Positions 19,070 to 29,172 are shown, counted from the stretch's first letter. The stretch: DNA of 64,000 bases from Candidatus Legionella polyplacis (GCF_037013735.1 NZ_CP135136.1:466981-530980); one strand, 5' to 3'. Numbers and translations: made by a program. The notes: a model not told the origin generated them from the letters alone.

Positions 19070-20266
19070 TTATTGAGTGTTTATTTTTAATTTTTTTTCT
19101 AAAATAGGTATTATTGGTAGTGTTCGTTTTGTGAAATAATAAATAAATGCTCCACCTCCAGTGGAGATATAATCAATTTTTTTTAGTAAATTATATTGAT
19201 TAATTGCAGATATTGTATCTCCTCCTCCAATAATAGATAGCGCTGAACTATTAGCAACAGTTCTCGCTATTTTTTTTGTTCCATATGAAAATTGTGGAAA
19301 TTCAAATGCACCTAATGGTCCATTCCATATAATAGTTTTTGCTTTGTGAATATAATTAATGTAACGATTAATTGTATTTGGTCCTATGTCCATAATAGTA
19401 TCATTATTATTTATATTTGTAATATATTTATTGTATGCTAAATGTGTATTTGAAAATGGTTTATTTACTATAACATCTATTGGAAATGGAATTTTACATT
19501 TGTTTGTTTTAGAAAGTTCTATTATTTGTTTAGTTTCTTTAAGTAATTTTTTTTTATATGGAAATATTTTTGTTTGTATTATTTTAGTTTTAATAAATAT
19601 GTTAATTAAACATCCTCCTAAAATTAAGTAATTGGTGCGTGTTAAAATTTTTTTTAACAACTCTAGTTTATTAGATATTTTGGCTCCTCCAATGATGGTA
19701 ATTATTGGTTTTTTTAAGTTTTTAAAGGTATTTTGTAATGTGGTAAGTTCTTTTATAAATAAAGGTCCGGCTATAGCTATGCGAGCATATTTTGCTATTC
19801 CATATGTTGATGCATGTATTCTATGGGAAACTCCAAATGCGTCCATAATAAATATTTCTCCTAAATTAGATAATTTTTTTGCTAAATATTTATTATTTGA
19901 TTTTTCTCCAATGTTAAATCGTACATTTTCACAAATAATTAGTTCTTTTGGTTTTGTACAGATTTTTTTATTTAGGTAATTACTAACAAATGATATTGGA
20001 TAATTTAATTTTTTTTTAAAATATTTAACGATAGGTTTTAAAGAAAAATTTTTATCAAATTTACCTTCTTTTGGTCTTCCTAAGTGAGATAAAACAATAA
20101 TGGAAGCTCCTTTTTTTAAAATACTTTTTAAAGTAGGTATAGCGGCTTTTAATCGTTCATCATTAATAATTATATTATTTTTGATTGGCACATTAAAATC
20201 TTCTCTAATAACTACTTGTTTTTGAAAAAAATTTATATCATTAATTTTAATTATTTTTTTTATCAT
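19070..20266 (-). CDS. pgk: Phosphoglycerate kinase
   Basis: Pgk transfers phosphate from 1,3-bisphosphoglycerate to ADP in lower glycolysis. The N-terminal REDFNVP motif (residues 21-27; usual form R-x-D-x-N-V-P) and SHLGRP are present, and the C-terminal nucleotide site GGGDTISA and STGGGA are intact. At 398 residues it has standard length. It starts 5 bp after the gapA stop on the minus strand, forming a tkt-gapA-pgk operon as in Legionella and Coxiella. The pyruvate kinase gene often found next is replaced by dapB here. Confidence 0.97.
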   Translation of the reverse strand: MIKKIIKINDINFFQKQVVIREDFNVPIKNNIIINDERLKAAIPTLKSILKKGASIIVLSHLGRPKEGKFDKNFSLKPIVKYFKKKLNYPISFVSNYLNKKICTKPKELIICENVRFNIGEKSNNKYLAKKLSNLGEIFIMDAFGVSHRIHASTYGIAKYARIAIAGPLFIKELTTLQNTFKNLKKPIITIIGGAKISNKLELLKKILTRTNYLILGGCLINIFIKTKIIQTKIFPYKKKLLKETKQIIELSKTNKCKIPFPIDVIVNKPFSNTHLAYNKYITNINNNDTIMDIGPNTINRYINYIHKAKTIIWNGPLGAFEFPQFSYGTKKIARTVANSSALSIIGGGDTISAINQYNLLKKIDYISTGGGAFIYYFTKRTLPIIPILEKKLKINTQ

Positions 20267-20271
20267 AAAAT

Positions 20272-21270
20272 TTAATTTTTAATTAATTTAAATAAATAAT
20301 TTCCAGTATCGATCATTCGATTGGAAAATCCCCATTCATTATCATACCATGCAATAATTTTTATTAGATTTTTTATTACTTTTGTTTGAGTTGTATCAAA
20401 AATTGCTGATGCTGAACTGTGATTGTAATCACAAGATACTAAAGGTTCTTGTGTTATATGTAGAATGTTGCTTTTCGATTTATACATAATATCATGTATT
20501 TCGTTAATACATGTATTTTTTTTTGAAATAAAAGTTAAGTCAATTGCTGAAACATTTAATGTTGGAACTCTCATGGATAGTCCATTTAATTTTCCAGATA
20601 ATTCTGGCAAGATTAAATCTATTGTTTTTATAGCGCTTGTTTTGGTTGGGATAATTGATTGAGTTGCTGATCTTGCTCGACATAAATCTTTATGTATATT
20701 ATCAACTAAACATTGATCTTGTGTATAAGAATGTATTGTATTTACTAGTCCCTTTTGAATTCCTATAAATTTATGTAATGGTTTTATTACAATAGCTAAA
20801 CAATTTGTTGTACATGAAGCATTAGATATGATATTATTTGTCGATTTTATTTTTTTATGATTAACTCCATAAACTATAGTGGCATCAGCTGCATTACTTG
20901 GTGCAGAAATAATAACTTTTTTAGCACCAGCTAATAAATGTTGTTTTACTTGTTTTTTGGTTGTAAATAGTCCAGTACATTCAAAGACTAAATCTATGTT
21001 TAATAATTTCCAAGGAAGATTGATAGGATTTTTCTCAGAAAAAAATATAATAGTATGATTCTTAATAAATAAATATTTATGATTAAAATTTATTGGGTAT
21101 TTAAATTTTCCATGAGTGGAATCATATTTTGTTAAGTGTGCAATTGTTTTAATATCTGTCAAGTCATTAATAGCGATGATATTAAATTTATGTTCTTTTT
21201 TATTTTCAAAAATAGTTCTTAAAATACATCTTCCAATTCGTCCATATCCATTTATGGCGATTCGAATCAT
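20272..21270 (-). CDS. gapA: Glyceraldehyde-3-phosphate dehydrogenase
   Basis: This enzyme oxidises glyceraldehyde-3-phosphate to 1,3-bisphosphoglycerate with NAD+. The Rossmann start NGYGRIGR is at residues 7-14, the catalytic cysteine is in SNASCTTNCLA near residue 150, and the C-terminal WYDNEWGFSNRM is typical. At 332 residues the length is standard. It is tightly packed between tkt (2-bp gap) and pgk (5-bp gap), so the three form one transcription unit. Confidence 0.97.
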   Translation of the reverse strand: MIRIAINGYGRIGRCILRTIFENKKEHKFNIIAINDLTDIKTIAHLTKYDSTHGKFKYPINFNHKYLFIKNHTIIFFSEKNPINLPWKLLNIDLVFECTGLFTTKKQVKQHLLAGAKKVIISAPSNAADATIVYGVNHKKIKSTNNIISNASCTTNCLAIVIKPLHKFIGIQKGLVNTIHSYTQDQCLVDNIHKDLCRARSATQSIIPTKTSAIKTIDLILPELSGKLNGLSMRVPTLNVSAIDLTFISKKNTCINEIHDIMYKSKSNILHITQEPLVSCDYNHSSASAIFDTTQTKVIKNLIKIIAWYDNEWGFSNRMIDTGNYLFKLIKN

Positions 21271-21272
21271 TT

Positions 21273-23276
21273 TTAATTCTCCAATATTTCTTTTGCTTTA
21301 TTTATAATGTTTTTTATAGTAATTTTAAAATATGTAAAAATTTGTTTCTCAGGGGCAGATATTCCAAATTCGTTTATTCCGATTATTAATCCGTCTAATC
21401 CAACAAATTTATGCCAATAAAATGTACTGGAAGCTTCAATAGCTATTCTTTTTTTTATAAATTTTGGTAATACATATTCTTTATATGTACTTTTTTGTGA
21501 TAAAAAACGCTCACAACAAGGCATAGAGATTACTCTTATATTATATCCTAATTTTTGTAGGCATTTTTTTGCAGAAATAGCTAGTTGTAATTCTGATCCA
21601 GTAGATATTAAAATTATATTTAATTTTTTGTATGTATCGTCTATAATATATCCTCCTTTTTTTATGTTATTTATGTTTATATTGGTATGTTTTAGTTCTG
21701 GTAATTTTTGTTTTGATAGAATTAAACAAGATGGACCTGAATTATGTTCTATAATTTCGATCCAGGCAATGATAGTTTCTATTGAGTTAGATGGTCTCCA
21801 TATTTCTATATTTGGTATGTTACGTAACATAGAAATTTGTTCAATAGGTTGATGTGTTGGTCCGTCTTCTCCAATTCCAATTGAATCATGAGTGAATATA
21901 TAAATAACATGTTGTTTCATTAATGCACTCATACGTATTGCGCTTTTTGCATAATCTGAAAATACTAGAAATGTTCCTCCATATGGAATATGTCCCCCAT
22001 ACAATGATAATCCATTCATAATAGATGCCATAGCAAATTCTCTTACACCATAATGTATGTAATTTCCTGGAAAATTATTATTATTTATTGCGTTTTTGTT
22101 CTGAAATCCAGTTTTATTAGATTCAGTTAGATCTGAGGATCCTCCAAATATTTCTGGAAGTATTTTTGTAAAATTTTGAATACATTTTTGGGATATATTT
22201 CTTGTAGATTGATATTTATGTTTATTGTTAGATGTATATTTTTTTATTAAAGATTCTTTAAAACATTTCCATTGTTTTGGTAATGTTTTATTTATGCGAC
22301 GTAAAAATTCGTGATAATCATTTTTATATTTTTTTTTATATTTATTACATATATTTATCCAGGATTTTTCTTCTTTTTCTCCATTTTTTATATGATTCCA
22401 TTGTTTATATATATGTTTTGGTATAAAAAATGGTGGGTATGTCCAGTTAAGTATTTTTCTTGTTTGTTTTATATAATGTTTTCCAAGTGGATTACTATGA
22501 CATTTTTTATTTCCTGCAATAGGGGATCCAAATCCTATAATTGTTTTACAGATAATAATACTAGGTTTTTTTGTTTCTGATCTTGCTTTTTGAATAGCTG
22601 TTATAATTTCTTTTGTGTTATGTCCATTTATTGGTCCTATAACTTTCCAATTGTAAGATTGAAATCTTTTTTTTGTATCATCTTTAAACCAGTTTTTTAC
22701 TTTTCCGTCAATGGAAATATTGTTGTTATCATAAAATAGAATTAATTTATTTAATCCTAAAGTTCCTGCTAATGAACAAGATTCATGAGAAATACCTTCC
22801 ATTAAACATCCATCTCCGGCAAAGACATAAGTATAGTGATCGATTAAGTTTAGATTTTGTTTATTAAATGTTTTAGATAAGTTTTTTTCTCCAATAGCAA
22901 TTCCAATTGCCATAGCTATTCCTTGCCCTAATGGTCCAGTTGTTGCTTCAATTCCTGGTGTTTTTAAGTATTCTGGATGCCCAGGTGTTTTTGAATGTAA
23001 TTGTCGGAAATTTTTTAAATCTTTTATAGATAAATTATATCCAGTTATGTGTAATAAAGAATATAATAATGCTGAACAATGTCCGTTCGATAAAATAAAT
23101 CTATCTCTATTGAACCACAATGGATTTTTAGGATTGTGTTTTAGGAATTTTTTCCATAAAACTGTGGCAATGTCTGCCATTCCTAATGGAGTTCCTGGAT
23201 GTCCAGATTTTGCTTTTTCTATGGAATCTATACTCAAAAATCTTATAGCATTAGCTAGATTTTTAAAATGTTTCAT
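21273..23276 (-). CDS. tkt: Transketolase
   Basis: Transketolase moves two-carbon units between sugar phosphates using thiamine diphosphate, linking glycolysis and the pentose phosphate pathway. SGHPGTPLGMA is near residues 23-33, the thiamine-diphosphate motif is in GDGCLMEGISHE, and a pyrimidine-binding domain with HDSIGIGEDGPTHQP follows. I chose the ATG at 23276 (667 residues), which aligns with the family N-terminus. A TTG three codons earlier is also open. It heads the tkt-gapA-pgk unit. Its need for thiamine diphosphate connects to the damaged thiL at 61660. Confidence 0.97.
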   Translation of the reverse strand: MKHFKNLANAIRFLSIDSIEKAKSGHPGTPLGMADIATVLWKKFLKHNPKNPLWFNRDRFILSNGHCSALLYSLLHITGYNLSIKDLKNFRQLHSKTPGHPEYLKTPGIEATTGPLGQGIAMAIGIAIGEKNLSKTFNKQNLNLIDHYTYVFAGDGCLMEGISHESCSLAGTLGLNKLILFYDNNNISIDGKVKNWFKDDTKKRFQSYNWKVIGPINGHNTKEIITAIQKARSETKKPSIIICKTIIGFGSPIAGNKKCHSNPLGKHYIKQTRKILNWTYPPFFIPKHIYKQWNHIKNGEKEEKSWINICNKYKKKYKNDYHEFLRRINKTLPKQWKCFKESLIKKYTSNNKHKYQSTRNISQKCIQNFTKILPEIFGGSSDLTESNKTGFQNKNAINNNNFPGNYIHYGVREFAMASIMNGLSLYGGHIPYGGTFLVFSDYAKSAIRMSALMKQHVIYIFTHDSIGIGEDGPTHQPIEQISMLRNIPNIEIWRPSNSIETIIAWIEIIEHNSGPSCLILSKQKLPELKHTNININNIKKGGYIIDDTYKKLNIILISTGSELQLAISAKKCLQKLGYNIRVISMPCCERFLSQKSTYKEYVLPKFIKKRIAIEASSTFYWHKFVGLDGLIIGINEFGISAPEKQIFTYFKITIKNIINKAKEILEN

Positions 23277-23937
23277 TATACACAATGTTTGTTTTAAGAA
23301 AGAAGATTGTTTTTAAAATAAAAGTGTTATTAATTTAGATTATTTATTAAAATTCTTGATTGTTTCAAAATTATTATTTCGAGTCAATATGATCTATTTA
23401 TAAAAAATTTTGTAAAAATTGTAATTTTACTTTATTAAGTTTGATTGTACAATTTAAAATTAAGATATTCAAGTGATTTTGTACTATATAGTTTTTTAAT
23501 TACTTATCTCAAATTTATAAATTTGATAGAATTATTGGATTAAACTTAAATATTTATTTAATAGTAGATTGATTTTTAGAAAGATAGTTTATTTTAAAAT
23601 AAAGTTATTATGTATATTTTAATAATCTGTATGAATTATATTTTAGTAAATTAATTTTTAAATAATTGTTTATTTTGGTCATTTATTTTTAAGTATAATA
23701 AAGTTATATGTGTTGTATATATTTAGGAATATATGTTATGATGTCTTCATATATTAAATATGTTAATTATTTTTTGTAAATATTTTAAAATAAAAGTTTA
23801 TTAATTTTTATTAGTAAAATCTTTTTTAGAGATGATTATTTAAGATTATTAAATATTTTTATTAAAATATTAGAGATTTATAATAAATATTATATCTTTA
23901 TATGAATAATTTTAGCTTTTATATTAAAAAAAATAGG
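23277..23937. other. About 660-bp non-coding region between tkt and tmRNA
   Basis: I find no ORF over 60 codons with recognisable similarity on either strand, and no tRNA. It probably holds the tkt promoter (minus) and the tmRNA promoter (plus). Two candidates for the latter are TTGTAT-18 bp-TATGAT (23713-23742, with an extended -10 TG) and a TATAAT at 23879-23884, about 46 bp before the RNA and without a clear -35. The rest looks like fully eroded DNA. Confidence 0.4.
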
Positions 23938-24403
23938 GGGGATGATTGGATTAGACGTAATCTAGAATAATCTTTATGGTGCATGTCGAGAAAGAATACT
24001 CGTAAAACATTCTTATAAAAAGTGCAAAAAATGATATGACATATACAAGTATGTCCATTGCTGCATAAGTAAAATTTGCTTATCAGTTTTTTGTATATGC
24101 AATTTAGTATATCCCTATATGTACAGTGTAATTATTTTAATTTAATTATATAATTTACATATAGTTAATGTAAAAGATCATTTTGATTTTTGCTTGTTTA
24201 TGCTAAGTGATATTATAAAAATATAAATAAGCTAGTTTTTTTACATTTTATTGTTCGATAGTAAAAAAATTAAATAAATGAACAAATCTTATAAGAATTT
24301 TGCTTATTAAATAACTTATAATTTTGTTAAAATAAAATAAGATAAACATGTAGAGCTAAGGATAAAAAGATTTCGGACGCGGGTTCGAATCCCGCCATCT
24401 CCA
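23938..24403 (+). ncRNA. ssrA: Transfer-messenger RNA (tmRNA)
   Basis: tmRNA rescues stalled ribosomes together with SmpB and tags the incomplete protein for degradation. The 5' GGGGATG pairs with 3' CATCTCC as a tRNA-like acceptor stem. The conserved GGTGCATGTCGAG, ACTCGTAAAA and the 3' TTTCGGACGCGGGTTCGAATCCCG-type T-arm are all present. The tag frame at 24024-24068 reads AKNDMTYTSMSIAA then TAA. I placed the resume GCA by its distance from CTCGTAAA, as in known tmRNAs. CCA is not encoded (ATAG follows the stem). Middle pseudoknots are AT-rich and I could not fold them by eye. Confidence 0.95.
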
Positions 24404-24691
24404 TAGTTTCAGTCATATATGACATAATTTATATGTAAGTAAATATATTTTATTTATTTAAAGTGGTAAATATGTAAATTTGAATTTTATTATCGTATGT
24501 TAATTGATAATTGTTGTATGTTAGAGAAGATTTTGATAATCTGTATTTTTTTAGTCATATAGAGAGTATATTATTCTTTATGTTTTTATTTATTGTTATT
24601 TTATGATAATATGATTCGTTCAGCCTATTTTTTTTAGATAAGTATATTTTTATTTTTACCAGTGTTATAAAAAAGGAGATAATTTGTTCTT

Positions 24692-25048
24692 ATGACATTT
24701 ATTCATAAAGCATTTGCTTCATATCAATCTGGTTCATTAACATCATCTCGTGATGGTATTGTATCATTGATAATGATTGTTGGTATATTTGTTTTATTTT
24801 ATTTAGTTATTATTAGACCTCAATATAAGCGTGCAAAAGAACATAGGGATATGATTAGTAAATTAAAAAAAGGCGATGAAGTTATTATTTCAAATGGAAT
24901 TTTAGGGAAAATAGTTCAATTGACGAGTGTTGATTATATAAAAGTTATGATTTCTGAGAATGTAGAAATTTATTTACAAAAACAATCGGTTAGTATGCTT
25001 TTACCTAAAGGTACTTTAAGATCATTTTTATCTGATAAGAATCAATAG
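24692..25048 (+). CDS. yajC: Sec translocon accessory protein YajC
   Basis: YajC is a small inner-membrane protein that associates with SecDF and the SecYEG translocon. The 118-residue sequence has one membrane segment (about residues 28-46), then RPQYKRAKEHRDMISKLKKGDEV, here read as RPQYKRAKEHRDMISKL followed by KKGDEVI, and ISNGILGKI, the family core. A strong AAGGAG site lies 13 bp before the ATG, longer than ideal. In most relatives yajC is followed by secD and secF; here the next gene, 277 bp away, is a thiol oxidoreductase, so the operon has been broken. Confidence 0.95.
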   Translation: MTFIHKAFASYQSGSLTSSRDGIVSLIMIVGIFVLFYLVIIRPQYKRAKEHRDMISKLKKGDEVIISNGILGKIVQLTSVDYIKVMISENVEIYLQKQSVSMLLPKGTLRSFLSDKNQ

Positions 25049-25230
25049 AATATTTTTAGATTTTTTTATTTTGAAAAAATTTATTATAATAAAGGTAAAT
25101 ATGATAATATAAAATTTTATTTTACAAAAAACATAATGGGGATAGATTTTATATATTGATGATTATCTTTATAGATATGTTGAAGTTTTATTTATTTGTA
25201 TTTGATAAAATAAAGTTAATAATTTGTTTT

Positions 25231-25259
25231 TTAATTGAATTAAAATTTTATGGTACAAT
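25231..25259 (+). promoter_or_regulatory. Candidate extended -10 promoter for the Com1/DsbA-like gene
   Basis: TACAAT at 25254-25259 is preceded by TGG, giving an extended -10 (TGnTAnAAT type). The -35 region at 17-bp spacing is TTAATT (25231-25236), a poor match. It lies 67 bp before the start codon. Confidence 0.4.
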
Positions 25260-25325
25260 ATATATTATGCGTTTATATGTTTAATTAGTGAGTTGAATAA
25301 ACAAAAATAAATAAGGGAAACTTTT

Positions 25326-26123
25326 ATGAAAAGATTTTTTACTGTTTTTACTTGGTTTTTTTCTATATTTGTATTTCCATTCGTTAATATGCAATTTATT
25401 CATAGTAGTTTTGCAGAGGTTGCAGATGTTAAAAGAAAAGATATAGAATTGATAGTAAAAAATTATTTATTATCTCATCCTGAGATACTTTTAGAAGTGT
25501 CTCAAATACTTCAACAAAAACAACAAGAAGTTTTTCAAAAAAAGATTCAAGACTCTATAAAGAGATATTCTAATCAGTTATTTGTAGATGATTTAAGTAC
25601 TGTTGGAAATCATAATGGTACTGTAACATTAGTTGAATTTTTTGATTATCAATGTGTTCATTGTAAGAAGATGAATAGAATAATAAATTCATTAATTAGT
25701 AAAAATCATAATTTAAAAGTGGTTTATAAAGAATTTCCTATATTTGGCAAAATTTCTAATTTTGCTTCTAGAATTTCATTGGCTTCGTCCTTTCAAGGAA
25801 GATATAAAAATATTCATGATATATTAATGGATTTTCATGGAAAATTAAATGGTAGAATGATTGTAAATATTGCTAGATTATCTGGAGTAGATTTATTTCA
25901 GTTAAGGAAAGATATAAGAAACAATTCTATATCTAAAGATTTAGATATTAATAGGAATTTGGCTGATAAATTACATTTAATGGGAACTCCAGCTTTTATT
26001 ATTGCATCAACAACTTCATCTGGAAAATTGAAGTATGATTCAAAACATATTCCTGTATTTATTCCTGGATTTGTTAGTGAGAATATTTTACAGAAATTAA
26101 TTGAAAAATTTTCTTTAATATAA
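25326..26123 (+). CDS. Periplasmic thiol:disulfide oxidoreductase, Com1/DsbA2-like
   Basis: An exported thioredoxin-fold oxidase. A signal peptide covers about residues 1-30, with likely cleavage after SSFA. A helical segment rich in Gln and Leu (about 50-80) resembles the dimerisation region of Com1/DsbA2-type proteins. The DsbA fold follows, with active site CVHC at 110-113 in FDYQCVHCKKM and a cis-proline GTPAF near the end. Length is 265 residues. Legionella DsbA2 and Coxiella Com1 share this architecture. An AAGGGA site precedes the ATG. It probably forms or isomerises disulfides in envelope proteins. Confidence 0.85.
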   Translation: MKRFFTVFTWFFSIFVFPFVNMQFIHSSFAEVADVKRKDIELIVKNYLLSHPEILLEVSQILQQKQQEVFQKKIQDSIKRYSNQLFVDDLSTVGNHNGTVTLVEFFDYQCVHCKKMNRIINSLISKNHNLKVVYKEFPIFGKISNFASRISLASSFQGRYKNIHDILMDFHGKLNGRMIVNIARLSGVDLFQLRKDIRNNSISKDLDINRNLADKLHLMGTPAFIIASTTSSGKLKYDSKHIPVFIPGFVSENILQKLIEKFSLI

Positions 26124-26169
26124 TTTTTTTATATAAAAAGGTATTTTTTGTTATTATTTTTGTATATTT

Positions 26170-27063
26170 ATGAGTAGTAAAGTTACTTTCCAGGATATTT
26201 TTATAAAATTACAGGAATTTTGGGTAAATAGTGGTTGTTTACTTTTACAACCATTAGATATGGAAGTTGGTGCAGGTACATTTCATCCTGCTTCATTTTT
26301 TCGTACTATTGGACCAGAACCTTGGTTTGTATCTTATTTTCAACCATCTAGAAGACCTTTAGATGGTAGGTATGGAAATAGTTTTAATCGACTTCAATAT
26401 TATTGTCAATTTCAAGTTATTATAAAACCATCTCCGGATAATGTACAGGAAATGTATTTTGACTCGCTTAAATATTTAAATATTGATTTGTCTATTAATG
26501 ACATTCAATTTATAGAAGATAACTGGGAATCTCCTACATTGGGAGCTTGTGGAGTTGGCTGGGAAGTTCGGCAAAATGGATTGGAGATTTCGCAATTTAC
26601 ATATTTTCAACAAATGGGTGGATTGGTGTGTGATCCTATATCTGTTGAGCTAACATATGGATTAGAGCGTATTTCTATGTTAATATTGGATGTAGATAAT
26701 GTTTTTGATATACCTTGGACAAAAACAAAGCAAGGAGAAGTAATTAATTATAGAGAAATTTATTATCAAAATGAAGTTGAAATGTCTCTATATAATTTTA
26801 AATTAGTTGATATTGATAATTTATTGAAAAATTTTGAGTTTTGTCAAAATGAAGCTGATAGATTAATTTCTATAGGATTAATTATTCCTGCATATGAGAT
26901 GGTAATAAAAGCTTCTCATTTTTTTAATTTATTAGAGGCTAGAAGAATATTTTCCATTAATGAGAGACAAGATTATATTTTTAAAATTAGAAAATTATCG
27001 ACTTTAATAGCAGGGATTTATTTTGTTCAGCGTAAAAATTTAGGTTTTCCTTTAAAGAAATAA
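26170..27063 (+). CDS. glyQ: Glycyl-tRNA synthetase alpha subunit
   Basis: GlyQ is the catalytic subunit of the bacterial alpha2beta2 glycyl-tRNA synthetase. The protein opens with FQDIFIKLQEFWVNSGCLLL and contains the class II segments EVGAGTFHPASF, GPEPW and YFQQMGGL. At 297 residues it is close to the usual 300. It is followed by glyS after 9 bp, the standard arrangement. The cognate tRNA-Gly(GCC) is at 15405. Confidence 0.97.
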   Translation: MSSKVTFQDIFIKLQEFWVNSGCLLLQPLDMEVGAGTFHPASFFRTIGPEPWFVSYFQPSRRPLDGRYGNSFNRLQYYCQFQVIIKPSPDNVQEMYFDSLKYLNIDLSINDIQFIEDNWESPTLGACGVGWEVRQNGLEISQFTYFQQMGGLVCDPISVELTYGLERISMLILDVDNVFDIPWTKTKQGEVINYREIYYQNEVEMSLYNFKLVDIDNLLKNFEFCQNEADRLISIGLIIPAYEMVIKASHFFNLLEARRIFSINERQDYIFKIRKLSTLIAGIYFVQRKNLGFPLKK

Positions 27064-27072
27064 GGAAATTTT

Positions 27073-29172
27073 ATGGGAGTTGATTTTTTATTTGAATTAG
27101 GGTATGAAGAATTACCATCAAAAGATTTATTGGTTTTTTCTGGAATATTTTTTAAAAAAATTTTAGATGGTATAAAATCTTATAACATTTTATATGAATG
27201 TAAAGAAATATTTTTATCTTCGAGAAGATTAGCTATATATATAAAAAATATTCAAGAGAAAAAAAAAGCAATTAGTGGTAATTTTTTACGATACGGTCCA
27301 TTATATGGCTTGTCCTATGACAAGTTAGGACAACCAACCAGTATTTTATTAAACTTTATTAAAAATAATAATTTGTCATTACAAGATATTACTGTTGCTT
27401 ATTATAATAATAAAAAATACGTAGCATACTATACTACGTTAGACAAAAAAAAACTTAGAGATTTGTTATCCGAATTGATATTAAAATCTTTTTCTTCTTT
27501 ATCTTCTGTTAAGTTTATGCGTTGGAATTTAAGTAATTTTGTATTTATTAGACCTGTACGTTGGTTAGTATTTTTATTGGGAAAAGATGTTGTTGATTTT
27601 ATGATTTATGGATTGAAGTCTGAACGTTTTACTTATGGTAATAAATTTTTTATGAAATCAAAAATTTATATTGACCATCCAAGTTTTTACAAAAAATTAT
27701 TAAATAAATTTTATGTTATTCCAAATTTTTTTACAAGGAAACAATATATTTTAGATGAAATAAAAAAGATAGAAAGAAATTATAATGTTCATGTTATTTT
27801 TTCAGAAAATTTAATTAATGAAGTGACTTCTACAGTTGAATGGCCAAGAGTTTTATTGGGGAAATTTTCTAAAAAGTTTTTAATTTTACCAAAAGAAGTA
27901 ATAATAGAGATTTTAGAAGTAAATCAAAGATGTTTTGCGTTACAAGATTCACAATTTTATTTAAGTCCATATTTTATTATTGTTACCAATATTGTGGGTA
28001 ATAATTTTGATAAAGTTATTAGAGATAATGAAAAATCTGTCCATTTTAAACTTAATGATGCTGATTTTTTTTTTAATGAAGATAAAAAATATTCATTGAT
28101 TAGTAGATATAGAAATTTAAATAATATAATCTTTCAAAAAGATTTAGGTACGTTGAAAGAAAAAATTTATCGTATAAGGTATATTATAGAAACTGCGTTG
28201 GCAAATCCATTAAGTTTAAATATTAATGATGTTATGAGGGCTATTAAATTATCTAAATGTGATTTATTAACTGAAATGGTACATGAATTTCCTAAATTAC
28301 AAGGTTTTGTGGGATACCATTATGCCATTTGTAATCGGGAAAGGATGTCTGTAGCTACAGCATTAAAAGAACAGTATTTTCCTCGTTTTTTTAATGATAC
28401 GTTACCTATATCAAGGATAGGAATAGCTTTATCACTGGCTGATTGTTTAGATACATTTGTAGGTATGTTTTTAAAGTATGGCGAACCTACAAAATCTAAA
28501 GATCCTTTCAAATTAAGAAGGTATGCTTTATCTTTGGTTCGATTGCTTTTAAATATTTCTTATCCATTTAATTTGTCTTTTCTTATTAATTTAGTATATA
28601 ACACTTATATTCGTTGTAATTTTGTTAATTTTGATAATATTTATACTGTTAATAAAATGAATAATTTTATTCTTGATCGTTTTAAATATTATTGTTATAA
28701 GAATGGTGTTAATAAATCTTTATTAGAATCTATACTTATTTTTAATAAAGATTGTTTTTATGAGATTAATAATAAAATTGAAATATTGAAGCAATTTTTT
28801 CTTTTTAAGAAAGAATGTGGTTTTTTAATATCGGTTTGTAAACGTATTAATAATTTTTTGCTTAAAATACCAAAAATTAAATTTAATAATTTTGTAATTG
28901 ATGAATTGTTTTTTAATAGTAATTTTGAATTTAGTTTATTTAAGTTTTTGATTGTTTTTGAAAAAAAAATAAAAAGTCTTATTTACAATAAAGAATGTGA
29001 ATTACTTTTAAAGTATTTAGTAAAATTAGGAAAACTTTTGAATGATCTTTTAAATCATGTAAAGATCATGGATAATAATAATTTAATTTATTTTAATAGA
29101 TTATCTTTAATTAAGAGATCACAAAAATTATTTTTTGAAGTTTCTAATTTTTCATTATTAGAATTGGATTAA
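27073..29172 (+). CDS. glyS: Glycyl-tRNA synthetase beta subunit
   Basis: GlyS binds tRNA-Gly and is required for aminoacylation by the heterotetramer. The N-terminus LFELGYEELPSKDL is typical (usual form ELxTEELPPK), and MSVATALKEQYFP and ALSLADCLDTFVG mark the HD-like middle domain, followed by an anticodon-binding region. Length is 699 residues, slightly longer than the E. coli subunit. The C-terminal third is rich in Lys, Asn and Phe, as expected from AT pressure. It is co-transcribed with glyQ, with AAGG before its ATG. Confidence 0.96.
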   Translation: MGVDFLFELGYEELPSKDLLVFSGIFFKKILDGIKSYNILYECKEIFLSSRRLAIYIKNIQEKKKAISGNFLRYGPLYGLSYDKLGQPTSILLNFIKNNNLSLQDITVAYYNNKKYVAYYTTLDKKKLRDLLSELILKSFSSLSSVKFMRWNLSNFVFIRPVRWLVFLLGKDVVDFMIYGLKSERFTYGNKFFMKSKIYIDHPSFYKKLLNKFYVIPNFFTRKQYILDEIKKIERNYNVHVIFSENLINEVTSTVEWPRVLLGKFSKKFLILPKEVIIEILEVNQRCFALQDSQFYLSPYFIIVTNIVGNNFDKVIRDNEKSVHFKLNDADFFFNEDKKYSLISRYRNLNNIIFQKDLGTLKEKIYRIRYIIETALANPLSLNINDVMRAIKLSKCDLLTEMVHEFPKLQGFVGYHYAICNRERMSVATALKEQYFPRFFNDTLPISRIGIALSLADCLDTFVGMFLKYGEPTKSKDPFKLRRYALSLVRLLLNISYPFNLSFLINLVYNTYIRCNFVNFDNIYTVNKMNNFILDRFKYYCYKNGVNKSLLESILIFNKDCFYEINNKIEILKQFFLFKKECGFLISVCKRINNFLLKIPKIKFNNFVIDELFFNSNFEFSLFKFLIVFEKKIKSLIYNKECELLLKYLVKLGKLLNDLLNHVKIMDNNNLIYFNRLSLIKRSQKLFFEVSNFSLLELD

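Noticed and set aside
22311..22580. 89-codon ORF rich in Phe and Ile antisense to tkt
   Set aside because: Looks like a membrane protein only because it is the complement of Lys/Asn-rich transketolase codons.
23317..23937. Possible replication origin in the long gene-poor stretch
   Set aside because: No DnaA-box-like TTATCCACA repeats and no dnaA, dnaN or gidA neighbours; it is simply AT-rich like all spacers here.
24412..24423. GTCATATATGAC palindrome just after tmRNA
   Set aside because: A 12-bp palindrome with no loop and no T-run is not a convincing terminator and is expected by chance at times in such DNA.
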